Positions 36,339 to 45,044 of a stretch of DNA of 64,000 nucleotides are shown here, piece after piece. How positions within the stretch are numbered: the first letter of the stretch is position 1; every line of letters starts with the position of its first letter. The translations under genes were made by a program, and so were the position numbers. The notes beneath the pieces were generated by a model. The model made no database searches. It was given only the letters and a program-made list of their open reading frames with translations, and was not told the DNA's origin. Origin of the DNA: an uncultured Flavobacteriales bacterium (GTDB lineage: Bacteria; Bacteroidota; Bacteroidia; Flavobacteriales_G; Salibacteraceae); contig CAJIZE010000005.1 of the NCBI GenBank assembly GCA_905181855.1, positions 1 through 64,000 on the forward strand, given 5' to 3'.

Positions 36339-38468
36339 TTACTTTTCTATACCCTCCAACTGAAGTAAAAAGGCATATTCAAGAGCTACTTCTTTTAAAC
36401 TTTCAAAACGCCCTGAAGATCCGCTGTGGCCAAACTCCATATTGGTGAATAGTAGTAGTTGATTGGTGTCGGTTTTAAGGTTGCGCAACCTTGCAACCCA
36501 TTTGGCTGGTTCCCAATATTGAACTTGCGAATCATGATACCCAGCTGTTACTAAAATATTGGGATAATCTTGAGCTACTACTTGATCGTAAGGTGAGTAG
36601 CTTTTCATATAATTGTAATACTTTGTTTCGTTCGGGTTTCCCCATTCTTCATATTCCCCAACAGTGAGCGGAATACTTTCATCAAGCATGGTAGTTAATA
36701 CATCAACAAAAGGAACTGCAGCGATCACGCCATTAAATAAATCAGGCTTCATGTTAACTACTGCTCCAATCAGCAAACCACCAGCTGACCCTCCATAAGC
36801 ATACAATTGTTTAGGATTGGTAAAGCCATCTTCAACAAGCTTTTCTCCACAAGCTATAAAATCATAAAAGGTATTTTTTTTATTAAGCATTTTACCTTCT
36901 TCATACCAATTTCTACCCAAATATTCACTGCCTCTTACATGGGCAATTGCAAAAGCAAAGCCTCTGTTTAAAAGGCTTAAACGCGAAATTGAAAACGAAG
37001 GATCAATGGTATGACCGTATGAACCATATCCGTAAAGTAAAACCGGAGCATTTCCATCTTTTTTGAATCCTTTTTTGTAAACCAAAGACATCGGAATTTT
37101 TTCGCCATCATGCGATGTTCCCCAAATTCGCTCAGTAATGTAATTACTAGGAACATGACCACCCAGAATTTCTTCTTGTTTTAATAACGTTTTTTCGCCG
37201 GTAATCATATTGTAGTCTATAACTGATGCAGGCGTGGTCATGGAGTTATAACCGTAGCGTAGAATATCAGTTTCGTAGCCAAAATTTGTTCCTACATAGA
37301 TAGAGTATGTCTCTTCTTCAATGTTCAAAAATTGATCGGATGACCCGTCGGCGGACATAATTCGCAATCGATTAAGGCCGTTTTCTTTTTCATCTACCAC
37401 CAAAAATTTTTCGAAAATCTCAATATCTTCAATCAATACATTGTCGCGATGAGGAACAACGTCCACCCAATTAATTAGTGAATTATCTGATTCATTACAG
37501 CGCATGAGTTTGAAGTTCAATGCGTTTTTATTTGTCAAGATGTAGTAGTAACCAGCGGCATGTTCCAAAGAGTATTCATGACCTGCCTCTCTTGGTAAAA
37601 ACAACCTGAAATCTTCGTTTGGTTTGTCGGCTGAAAGCAATCTGTACTCATCGGTTGTGGTTGATGAACTGTGAATCACAATTTCTTTTTTAGATTTCAG
37701 TTTGCCTATTCCAACACTAAAAAGCTCGTCGTTTTCTTCAAACACCAATTTATCCTCTTTTTGAGGAGTTCCTAAAACATGCTTATAAACTTGAAATTCA
37801 CGGAGTGTCTGTTTGTCTTTTTTTACGTAAAAAACCGTTTTGTTGTCTTTGGCCCAAACCGCTTTTTCCGATACGCCTTTAATTTTATCAGTAAGCAATT
37901 TACCAGTTGTTAAATCAACAAATCGAATGGTATAAATTCTTCTGCTTAAGGTGTCTTCACCAAAGGCCAAAATTTGATCGTTGGTAGAAATAGACAATCC
38001 ACCAGCTTCGTAATATGACTTGCCTTTAGCAAATTTGTTTACATCCAAAATGATTTGGTCTTCAGCGTCTAAATTGTGTTTTCGGCAAAAAATAGGATGT
38101 TCTTTTTCACCTTCGTATTTCACAAAATAATAGTATCCACCAAGCTTGTAAGGAACACTGCTGTCGTCTTTTTTTATTTTACTTGTTATTTCTTCAAACA
38201 AGTCTTCTTGCAATTTTTCGGTGTTTTTTAACACTGATTTGGTGAACGCATTTTCGTCGTTTAGATACTTGATGGCGTCTGCGTTATCTCTTTCGCTCAT
38301 CCAGAAATAAGGGTCATTTCTGGTATTGTCGTTGGTCTTTAATCCTTTATTTATCTTTTTTGCAATGGGCGCTTTGATTGACATTGATTGTGGGTTGTTC
38401 TTGCTTTGGCAAGAGATTATTAATGTTAAAATAGGGAGTATAAAAAATGAATTTCTCAGGCTAGTCAA
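36339..38468 (-). CDS. ptrB: S9A oligopeptidase B-like peptidase, lipoprotein
   Basis: 709 residues with a beta-propeller followed by an alpha/beta-hydrolase domain. Visible active-site elements are YGGSAGGLLIG (serine), HDSQVQYWEPAKW (aspartate) and FGHSGSSGRF (histidine). EEWGNP in the lid region is typical of oligopeptidase B, which cuts after basic residues. The N-terminus SFFILPILTLIISCQ is a lipoprotein signal, so it acts in the periplasm or outer membrane. The start is TTG at 38468; no ATG occurs until after the lipobox. It follows the HEAT-like gene by 7 bp, forming a ridA-HEAT-ptrB unit. Confidence 0.92.
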   Translation of the reverse strand: MTSLRNSFFILPILTLIISCQSKNNPQSMSIKAPIAKKINKGLKTNDNTRNDPYFWMSERDNADAIKYLNDENAFTKSVLKNTEKLQEDLFEEITSKIKKDDSSVPYKLGGYYYFVKYEGEKEHPIFCRKHNLDAEDQIILDVNKFAKGKSYYEAGGLSISTNDQILAFGEDTLSRRIYTIRFVDLTTGKLLTDKIKGVSEKAVWAKDNKTVFYVKKDKQTLREFQVYKHVLGTPQKEDKLVFEENDELFSVGIGKLKSKKEIVIHSSSTTTDEYRLLSADKPNEDFRLFLPREAGHEYSLEHAAGYYYILTNKNALNFKLMRCNESDNSLINWVDVVPHRDNVLIEDIEIFEKFLVVDEKENGLNRLRIMSADGSSDQFLNIEEETYSIYVGTNFGYETDILRYGYNSMTTPASVIDYNMITGEKTLLKQEEILGGHVPSNYITERIWGTSHDGEKIPMSLVYKKGFKKDGNAPVLLYGYGSYGHTIDPSFSISRLSLLNRGFAFAIAHVRGSEYLGRNWYEEGKMLNKKNTFYDFIACGEKLVEDGFTNPKQLYAYGGSAGGLLIGAVVNMKPDLFNGVIAAVPFVDVLTTMLDESIPLTVGEYEEWGNPNETKYYNYMKSYSPYDQVVAQDYPNILVTAGYHDSQVQYWEPAKWVARLRNLKTDTNQLLLFTNMEFGHSGSSGRFESLKEVALEYAFLLQLEGIEK

Positions 38469-38475
38469 GGTGGCG

Positions 38476-38889
38476 TTATTTATTTAAATAATTTAATATT
38501 TTATTGGCTCTATTTAGAAATCCAGTTGAACCATTTTTCAATTGCGATTCAATAACAGCTTTTAACTCAATTTGTAAATCAGGATAAATTTTAGAAAAAT
38601 TAAAAAGCACTGACATGGCGCTCGCTTTAATTGCAATTGCTCCTTTTGGATCCATCAATAATTTGAAACAATTATCAATCATCAAGGATGTATTTACCTC
38701 TGATACTTCGTGGGTCATATAAAACTTAACAATACACCTTTTATTGGCATCATGTACACTTTTGTTAAGAAGGTTTACTAGTTGGTATTCATATTTACCA
38801 GCAAGCTGAGGAGACTCTTCAAGAATGTGGCTGACCGCAAAAGCAGCCCTTTGGGCTAAAAGAGTTTTAGGGCAAAAAAACAATTCCAT
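38476..38889 (-). CDS. HEAT-repeat-like protein, probably N-terminally truncated by an in-frame TGA
   Basis: From the ATG at 38889 this is a 137-residue alpha-helical protein with HEAT-like pairs (LAQRAAFAVSHILEESP, KASAMSVLFNFSKIYPDL). The coding pattern continues upstream of that ATG in the same frame (KFVNDKESKFDNLM), up to a TGA at 38955-38953, and then beyond to an ATG at 38994, only 6 bases past the ridA stop. So the visible protein probably lacks its first 35 residues. No catalytic motif. It is between ridA and ptrB in a tight operon. Function unknown. Confidence 0.75.
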   Translation of the reverse strand: MELFFCPKTLLAQRAAFAVSHILEESPQLAGKYEYQLVNLLNKSVHDANKRCIVKFYMTHEVSEVNTSLMIDNCFKLLMDPKGAIAIKASAMSVLFNFSKIYPDLQIELKAVIESQLKNGSTGFLNRANKILNYLNK

Positions 38890-38994
38890 TAAGTTATCAA
38901 ACTTCGATTCCTTATCATTAACAAATTTGAGAATAAATAAGGCTTGTCGTTTTCAATGCTCCACTAAAATGAGCTCCTTTAATTTGGCATTCAT
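38890..38994 (-). pseudogene. 5' part of the HEAT-like gene, interrupted by TGA at codon 14
   Basis: Reading from 38994: MNAKLKELILVEH, stop, then KRQALFILKFVNDKESKFDN and LM joining the ORF at 38889 without a frame change. The TGA could come from a TCA (Ser) codon by one base change. The original start placed 6 bases after the ridA stop fits an operon gene. Causes could be true inactivation, restart at 38889, or a sequencing error. Confidence 0.55.
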
Positions 38995-39000
38995 AACCTA

Positions 39001-39429
39001 CTAAGAAATAGCAGCGATGCATTTTAATTCAATGGCAATAGGTGTAGGCAGAGCATTAATCGCTACCGTGGTCCTACACGGTTGGTTGTCTTTGAAATAT
39101 TCAGCATAAATTTTATTGAAAGTATTGAAATCTCGTTTCATATCTACTAAAAATACGGTAACATCAACAAGATGTTCCCATTTAGCACCAGATGCTTCAA
39201 GCACCATTCGAACATTTTTAAAAACGGCGTGGCATTGAGCCTCAAAATCGAAGTTCACAAAATTGCCTTTTGAATCAATATCAAGTTCCGGTACTTTGCT
39301 GTCTCCATTGCCAGAACCCGCTTGTCTTGGTCCAACTCCGGATAAAAATATAAGATTACCAACTTTTCGTGCGTGGGGATATAAACCTACTGGTTTGGGA
39401 GCCTTATCAGTACTTATTTTTTTACTCAT
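39001..39429 (-). CDS. ridA: RidA family deaminase
   Basis: A 142-residue YjgF/YER057c/UK114 protein. The conserved arginine lies in PCRTTVAINALPTPIAIELKCIA, with the terminal glutamate also present, and the N-terminal GLYPHARKVGNLIFLSG block is typical. RidA hydrolyses reactive enamines/imines released by PLP enzymes. The insert VGPRQAGSGNGDSKVPELDIDS resembles the 2-aminomuconate-deaminase-like branch, so the substrate may differ from E. coli RidA. First gene of the ridA-HEAT-ptrB unit. Confidence 0.92.
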   Translation of the reverse strand: MSKKISTDKAPKPVGLYPHARKVGNLIFLSGVGPRQAGSGNGDSKVPELDIDSKGNFVNFDFEAQCHAVFKNVRMVLEASGAKWEHLVDVTVFLVDMKRDFNTFNKIYAEYFKDNQPCRTTVAINALPTPIAIELKCIAAIS

Positions 39430-39485
39430 TAGTCGTGTTTTTTACAAAGATAATTTTCAGAAGCTATCATTTGATATCCGATAAC

Positions 39486-39493
39486 TATCTTTG
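39486..39493 (+). promoter_or_regulatory. -7 element of the secreted serine protease gene
   Basis: TATCTTTG is a perfect TAnnTTTG, ending 18 nt before the ATG at 39512. No good -33 TTG is visible. Confidence 0.5.
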
Positions 39494-39511
39494 AGCACTA
39501 TTCAGATTCCT

Positions 39512-41146
39512 ATGAAAAAAACCTTCCTGATGATGGCACTGTTGGTTGGCTTTGGAGCTCAAGCACAGCACATGTCACCTTTTTCATTTAATACAGAATT
39601 AGATAAAGAACCAACTAGAGCTGAAATACAGCCACCTGAAATAACTTCGATAAATTTAGAAGATGAGAAAAATGAATTCTCTTATCGGTTTGGGATTGCG
39701 CTAAAAGCAAATATTGAATTTAAAGATTTCAAACAAGTATACTCTGATGGAGACAAGAAGGTATGGCAAATTCAAATTGAGAGCCCTTCAGCTAAAGGAT
39801 TGGGACTTTATTTTGATCAATTTTTAATTCCTAATGGAGGAGAGTTGTTTGTTTTTACAGATGACAAAAAGCAGCTACTTGGTCCATTTACTAGTGCTGA
39901 TAATATTGATGGTGGGACGTTTGCTACAAGTTTTCTTTTAGCTGATAAAGTTATTTTAGAATACTCAGCGCCAAATTGGGTAATCGAAAAGCCAATTGTT
40001 GATTTAGAAGAAGTAGGTTACTTTTATAGAGATGTTGAAGTGAAACCAGTTAATTTAGATAGAGATTTTGGTGACTCAGACCCCTGTGAGATAAATGTGA
40101 ATTGTAGTGAAGGAGCCAATTGGCAAAACCAAAGAGATGCTGCGGTGAGAATTAGTTTTAGAGATCAAGGGTCCTTTTATTGGTGTTCGGGAACGATAAT
40201 GAACAATACGGCAGGAGGATGCACCCCCTATATTATTTCGGCCGATCACTGCGCTGAGAGCTCAACTTCATCTGATTTTGGACAATCTATATTTTATTTG
40301 AATTATCAAAGTGTAGATTGCAATAATCCACCTGGCGAAGGCGCTATTAATTATACAACAATAACAGGATGTTCTAAAAAAGCGCAAAGCACTACTGCCG
40401 GTGACAAGGATTCAGATTTTTTGTTAATAGAATTAAACGACACCATTGCTAAATCTACAGATATTTATTATTCAGGATGGGACAATTCGGGTGATATTCC
40501 AACCAGTGGTGTATCGATTCATCACCCTGCTGGAGATGTCAAGAAAATCTCAACATACGGAGCCGCGGCAGTATCTGATACTTATGGTGGAGTGAAAAAT
40601 AACACACATTGGCGCGTCAATTGGGTCACTACTGCTAATGGCCACGCTGTAACTGAGGGTGGTTCTTCAGGTTCGGGAATGTTTGATCAAAATGGAAGAT
40701 TAGTTGGAACATTAACGGGCGGAGCAGCAACATGTAACAGTCAAACAGCCCCTGATTATTACGGTAAGTTTTGGCATCACTGGGATCAAGATGATACAGC
40801 TGCAGATAGAAGATTGGATTTGTACCTTGATCCTAACTCAACAGGTACAAAAACGCTAGACGGAACAAGAAGACCTTGTCAAGGTCATGTCATGTCTGTT
40901 GATAGAATTTCAGAAGATGACATTAAATTTAGAATGTTTCCAAACCCGTCAAACGGAATTTTGGAAATTAAAAGAATACCGAAAAATGCTAATATTAAAA
41001 TATATAATCAGCTTGGGAAAGTTGTTTTTTTAAGAAGCAACTACCATCGAACTTCAATCTCTCTTGATTTGGTGGCAGGGTTTTACCTAGTAAAAGTTTC
41101 GAGTTCAGTTTATTCAAGCACCCAAAAATTAATTGTTAAGCCATGA
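39512..41146 (+). CDS. Secreted trypsin-like serine protease with type IX sorting tail
   Basis: About 544 residues from the ATG at 39512, which begins a signal peptide (MKKTFLMMALLVGFGAQAQ); a TTG at 39491 lies inside the promoter. A propeptide-like region is followed by the protease domain: SGTIMNN..YIISADHCAE (histidine), DSDFLLIELND (aspartate) and TEGGSSGSGMFD (serine). The plan resembles lysyl endopeptidase-like enzymes. The C-terminus (FRMFPNPSNGILEIK..IYNQLGKVV..GFYLVKVS) is a type A T9SS sorting domain, so the enzyme goes to the cell surface or medium. It overlaps the following lipoprotein gene by 4 bp. Confidence 0.93.
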   Translation: MKKTFLMMALLVGFGAQAQHMSPFSFNTELDKEPTRAEIQPPEITSINLEDEKNEFSYRFGIALKANIEFKDFKQVYSDGDKKVWQIQIESPSAKGLGLYFDQFLIPNGGELFVFTDDKKQLLGPFTSADNIDGGTFATSFLLADKVILEYSAPNWVIEKPIVDLEEVGYFYRDVEVKPVNLDRDFGDSDPCEINVNCSEGANWQNQRDAAVRISFRDQGSFYWCSGTIMNNTAGGCTPYIISADHCAESSTSSDFGQSIFYLNYQSVDCNNPPGEGAINYTTITGCSKKAQSTTAGDKDSDFLLIELNDTIAKSTDIYYSGWDNSGDIPTSGVSIHHPAGDVKKISTYGAAAVSDTYGGVKNNTHWRVNWVTTANGHAVTEGGSSGSGMFDQNGRLVGTLTGGAATCNSQTAPDYYGKFWHHWDQDDTAADRRLDLYLDPNSTGTKTLDGTRRPCQGHVMSVDRISEDDIKFRMFPNPSNGILEIKRIPKNANIKIYNQLGKVVFLRSNYHRTSISLDLVAGFYLVKVSSSVYSSTQKLIVKP

Positions 41147-41724
41147 GAATAGTATTAATCTTATCGTTAGCGCTTTTGTTTGGGTGCAAGGTGAAAAAAG
41201 AAGCTGCTGGATTAGTCGGTCAGCAGGGCACTACAGCTGTCGGAAAAACGGCTGAATTACAAGTAGAAGATGCTAAACAAAAGCAAGAAATAAGCATAGT
41301 CCAGAATGAAGAACCTGCGAAACCAAATGAATTAGAAAAGCGAAATAATTCGGAGGACACGGAACCAATTAATATTTATGTTGAAGAATTATCAAATGAT
41401 GTTTCTGTTGAATTAAAGGATGATTTTTTCACCATTAATAATGCAGAAATAATTGGACAAAGACTGAAGGTTGATGTGACTTACAGTGGTGGTTGTGGAA
41501 ATGCTGAATTTAGAGCTGTTTGGAATGGGATGGCAATGAAATCAATGCCCCCTAAAGTTAACTTGAAACTTTATTTAGACGATAGTGATAATTGTGAAGC
41601 TTTAATTTCAAAACAAATAATAGTTGATTTATCGAAATTTAAACAGGTTTCGGCTGACAGAGTATTAATAAGGTTAGCAGGTAAAGATGAACCTATGATG
41701 TACAATTCGTCATCAAGAGATTAA
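41143..41724 (+). CDS. Lipoprotein of unknown function coupled to the protease
   Basis: A 193-residue lipoprotein: MRIVLILSLALLFGC gives lipobox cysteine 15. A long polar, Glu/Lys/Gln-rich linker follows, then a compact beta domain with YSGGCGNAEFRAVWNGMAMKSMPP and DDSDNCEALISKQIIVDLS. The two cysteines probably form a disulfide. The start overlaps the protease stop (ATGA), so it may act with the secreted protease, for example as an inhibitor or anchor; that is inference only. I do not recognise a named family. Confidence 0.8.
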   Translation: MRIVLILSLALLFGCKVKKEAAGLVGQQGTTAVGKTAELQVEDAKQKQEISIVQNEEPAKPNELEKRNNSEDTEPINIYVEELSNDVSVELKDDFFTINNAEIIGQRLKVDVTYSGGCGNAEFRAVWNGMAMKSMPPKVNLKLYLDDSDNCEALISKQIIVDLSKFKQVSADRVLIRLAGKDEPMMYNSSSRD

Positions 41725-41747
41725 TTCAAAAAAACTGATACTAAATT

Positions 41748-42458
41748 ATGGGAAGAGCATTTGAATATAGAAGAGCTGCAAAAGAGAAAAGGTGGGATAA
41801 GATGTCTAGAATATTCCCTAAATTAGCTAAAGCCATTACTATGGCGGCTAAAGAAGGGGGACCTGACCCAGGTATTAATGCAACTTTAAGAACATCTATT
41901 CAAAATGCTAAAGGGCAAAATATGCCAAAGGATAACATTGAAGCTGCTATAAAAAGAGCTACAGGTAAAGATGCGGAGAACTTTGATGAAATCAACTATG
42001 AAGGTAAAGGACCTCATGGGGTTTTGGTTTTTGTTGAAGGAGCAACGGATAATGCCAATAGAACTGTTGCAAATGTGAAACATTATTTTACTAAATCTGG
42101 CGGTATAATGGTGCCCACTGGCTCGCTTGAATATATGTTTAAAAGGAAGGCCATATTTGAATTCCCAAAAACTGATGAATTGGATATCGAAGAACTTGAG
42201 CTTGAACTTATAGATGCTGGGTTAGATGAAATAGAAGAAATAGAAGGTGTATTTTTTGCCTACGGGGATTATACTGATTTTGGACCATTATCAAAAAAGA
42301 TAGAAGAATTAAAAATCGAAGTGACAAAGGCTAGCCTTCAAAGGGTGGCAACATCGCCTGTGGAGTTTTCTGACGAGCAACTTGACGACATTGAAAAGAT
42401 GTTGGATAAGATGGAAGAAGACGATGATGTACAAGCGGTTTACACTAACATCGCTTAA
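41748..42458 (+). CDS. yebC: YebC/PmpR family protein
   Basis: 236 residues with the family start [30 protein letters not shown], the [37 protein letters not shown] block and acidic domains ([17 protein letters not shown]). The family was described as DNA-binding regulators; recent work links YebC-type proteins to translation of proline-rich stretches. Length is normal. It lies 23 bp after the lipoprotein gene and 12 bp before the PIG-L gene. Confidence 0.95.
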   Translation: MGRAFEYRRAAKEKRWDKMSRIFPKLAKAITMAAKEGGPDPGINATLRTSIQNAKGQNMPKDNIEAAIKRATGKDAENFDEINYEGKGPHGVLVFVEGATDNANRTVANVKHYFTKSGGIMVPTGSLEYMFKRKAIFEFPKTDELDIEELELELIDAGLDEIEEIEGVFFAYGDYTDFGPLSKKIEELKIEVTKASLQRVATSPVEFSDEQLDDIEKMLDKMEEDDDVQAVYTNIA

Positions 42459-42470
42459 TTAACATAAATC

Positions 42471-44942
42471 ATGAAAAAAATTGCGGTAATTACTATAGCA
42501 TTAGTAGTAAGCATTCTTTTGAGTGCGCAACAAAATATACCTTCTTCTGAAATTTTATTAAAACTTAAAAAACTTAATAAAATTGGTACGGTACTTTATT
42601 TGGCAGCACACCCAGATGATGAGAACACCAGGTTAATTTCATATCTCGCAAATGGTGAGAATTTAAGAACGGGCTATTTATCATTAACAAGAGGTGATGG
42701 AGGACAAAACCTTATCGGTACTGAAAAAGGAGAGTACATTGGATTATTGCGTACCCAAGAATTATTGGAAGCTCGAAAAATTGATGGAGGTGAACAATTT
42801 TTTACACGAGCTGTCGATTTTGGTTACTCGAAAACTAGTAAGGAAACTCTCGAGAAATGGAATGAAGAAGAAGTTTTAAGTGATATAGTTTGGGTAATAA
42901 GAAATTTTAAGCCAAATGTAATCGTACTAAGATTCCCTCCAAACAGTAGGGCAGGTCACGGACATCATACAGCATCGGCTATATTAGCTGAAAAAGCCTT
43001 TGATTTAGCAGCAGACCCAAATGCTTACCCTGAACAGCTAAATAATGTTCAAGCCTGGCAGGTTCAATCATTGTATTTTAATACATCTACTTGGTGGGAT
43101 AAAACTATTCCTGAACAAGCTAAGGACAATGCTGATTTTATATCAATTGATATTGGCACCTACAACAACCTTAAAGGAATGTGGCATAATGAAATATCTT
43201 CTGTGTCAAGGTCAAGTCACAAAAGCCAAGGATTTGGAACGTCGAAAGCCAGAGGTAGTCAAAAAGAATATCTTAAATATGTAAAAGGAGACAAGAAAAA
43301 AGTGCTTTTTACAGAGGAAGAAACTAGCTGGGCAACCATAAAAGAAGGAAAAGAAATATCCGATATAATTGATAGCGTTGTTAAAAACTTTGACGTGCTG
43401 AATCCATCAAAAAATATTGCTGAAATGGTAAATATTTATAGTCAAATTGAAACTTTGAATTTTGATCAGAAAGAGCAAAAGCTAAAAGAAACGCAAGAGA
43501 TTATTCAAAATATGTTGGGCTTGTTTTTAGAAGCAAATACAACTTCTGAATATGCGGTAGAAGGTGATTCAGCAGAAACAAGAATTAAACTGTTAAACCC
43601 TTCTGAAATGGCATTTAGTTGGGATAGCTTTGTTTTTGAAAAAGTAACGATAGATGTAAATAAGGAGGTAAGCAATAACCAAGAAATTATAGTTAATCAC
43701 AAATTTAAAGTTCAAAATAAAAAATTGTCTCAACCTTATTGGTTGTGGGAGAATTTCGAAAATATGTTTGTTGTTTCTGAATCAAATAAAATCGGAGTTC
43801 CTGAAAACACAGCTGCATATAATGTCCTTGCCAAAGTGACTATAAATGGCAAGTCTTTTTCGTTTGATATTCCTGTGAATTTCAAAAAATCGGATAGAGT
43901 TAAAGGTGAACTAATTGTAGACTTTAAAGTATACCCAAAAGTTGCATTAACACCCATGGTAGAAAATGTAATTCTAAGCGATGATCATCCAAAGTTCGTT
44001 TCAGTAAAAGTGCGATCATTTTCACAAAACCAGAAAGTAACTGTAAGTGCAATTGCCCCGCGTAACATTAGAATTTTACCTTTTTTGCATGAATTAACTT
44101 TTGAAAAGACAGGAATGGAGAAAGTCGTCACCTTCGAAGTTTCTACGCTTTCAGAATCGGCTGACGAGAAAATTTTATTCGAAGCAATTGTTGATAATAA
44201 AAAGTATAACAGAGGCTATAAAACAATCGAATACGACCATATTACTAAACAAGTATTGTTTCCTAAGTCAGAAGTAAACCTTAAAAAAGTTGATTTAAAG
44301 TCTGATGTTAACAACATAGCTTATGTAATGGGGGCAGGCGATGAAATTCCTGATAATTTAAGAGAGGTTGGATTTAATGTTACCATATTAACGCCAAACG
44401 AAATATTAACTTCAAGCTTAGAATCGTTTGATGCTATTCTTGGAGGTATAAGGGTTTTAAACACGCAGAAAGAAATGGAATTTTGTAAACCCATTTTACT
44501 TGAATATGTGAAAAATGGTGGGACTTTAATATATCAGTACAATACAAACAGAGGAGTAAAAACAGAAGGACTTGGCCCTTATCCTTTTACATTATCTCGC
44601 CAAAGAGTGACTGATGAGTATGCCAAACCAACATTATTAGCTCCTGACCATAAAATCATGAACTTTCCAAATAAATTAACGTTAGTTGATTTCGATAATT
44701 GGGTACAAGAACGCGGGTTGTATTTTCCTGGCACCTGGGATGAGCAATACACACCCCTAATCGCCTGGAGTGATCCTGACGAAGAAAAATCCAAAGGCTC
44801 AGTAATAGTCGCTGATTATGAAAAAGGAGCTTTTATTTATACCGGAATAAGTTTTTTCAGACAATTACCCAAGGGTGTTCCAGGAGCTTATAAATTGTTG
44901 GTAAACATGATTAATTATAAGCCTACAGTTGGAAAACAATAA
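42471..44942 (+). CDS. Exported PIG-L (LmbE) family deacetylase with C-terminal GATase-like domain
   Basis: 823 residues with a signal peptide (MKKIAVITIALVVSILLSAQ). Residues about 40-260 are a PIG-L domain with the zinc motif AHPDDE (46-51) and GHGHHTAS further on; FTRAVDFGYSKTS and RGDGGQNLIG are typical of large Bacteroidota members. A middle beta-sandwich (NPSEMAFSWDSFVFEK, VILSDDHPKFVSVKVRSF) follows. The C-terminal about 200 residues (YVMGAGDEIPDNLREVGF, FDAILGGIRVL, YVKNGGTLIYQYN) resemble a class-I glutamine-amidotransferase-like/ThuA fold. PIG-L enzymes remove N-acetyl groups from sugars. The periplasmic substrate is unknown. Confidence 0.9.
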   Translation: MKKIAVITIALVVSILLSAQQNIPSSEILLKLKKLNKIGTVLYLAAHPDDENTRLISYLANGENLRTGYLSLTRGDGGQNLIGTEKGEYIGLLRTQELLEARKIDGGEQFFTRAVDFGYSKTSKETLEKWNEEEVLSDIVWVIRNFKPNVIVLRFPPNSRAGHGHHTASAILAEKAFDLAADPNAYPEQLNNVQAWQVQSLYFNTSTWWDKTIPEQAKDNADFISIDIGTYNNLKGMWHNEISSVSRSSHKSQGFGTSKARGSQKEYLKYVKGDKKKVLFTEEETSWATIKEGKEISDIIDSVVKNFDVLNPSKNIAEMVNIYSQIETLNFDQKEQKLKETQEIIQNMLGLFLEANTTSEYAVEGDSAETRIKLLNPSEMAFSWDSFVFEKVTIDVNKEVSNNQEIIVNHKFKVQNKKLSQPYWLWENFENMFVVSESNKIGVPENTAAYNVLAKVTINGKSFSFDIPVNFKKSDRVKGELIVDFKVYPKVALTPMVENVILSDDHPKFVSVKVRSFSQNQKVTVSAIAPRNIRILPFLHELTFEKTGMEKVVTFEVSTLSESADEKILFEAIVDNKKYNRGYKTIEYDHITKQVLFPKSEVNLKKVDLKSDVNNIAYVMGAGDEIPDNLREVGFNVTILTPNEILTSSLESFDAILGGIRVLNTQKEMEFCKPILLEYVKNGGTLIYQYNTNRGVKTEGLGPYPFTLSRQRVTDEYAKPTLLAPDHKIMNFPNKLTLVDFDNWVQERGLYFPGTWDEQYTPLIAWSDPDEEKSKGSVIVADYEKGAFIYTGISFFRQLPKGVPGAYKLLVNMINYKPTVGKQ

Positions 44943-45044
44943 GCCGCCTTTCTTTAAAAGTTGGAGCCATTTTTATTGGTTTGTATTGGTTTTTCTTGTT
45001 TTAAATATTCTATTCTACTACTTCATTTCAAAATACTTTAGCTA

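Noticed and set aside
38953-38955. TGA in the HEAT-like gene read as selenocysteine
   Set aside because: No selenocysteine pathway genes or hairpin element are visible, and neighbouring residues suggest an ordinary serine position.
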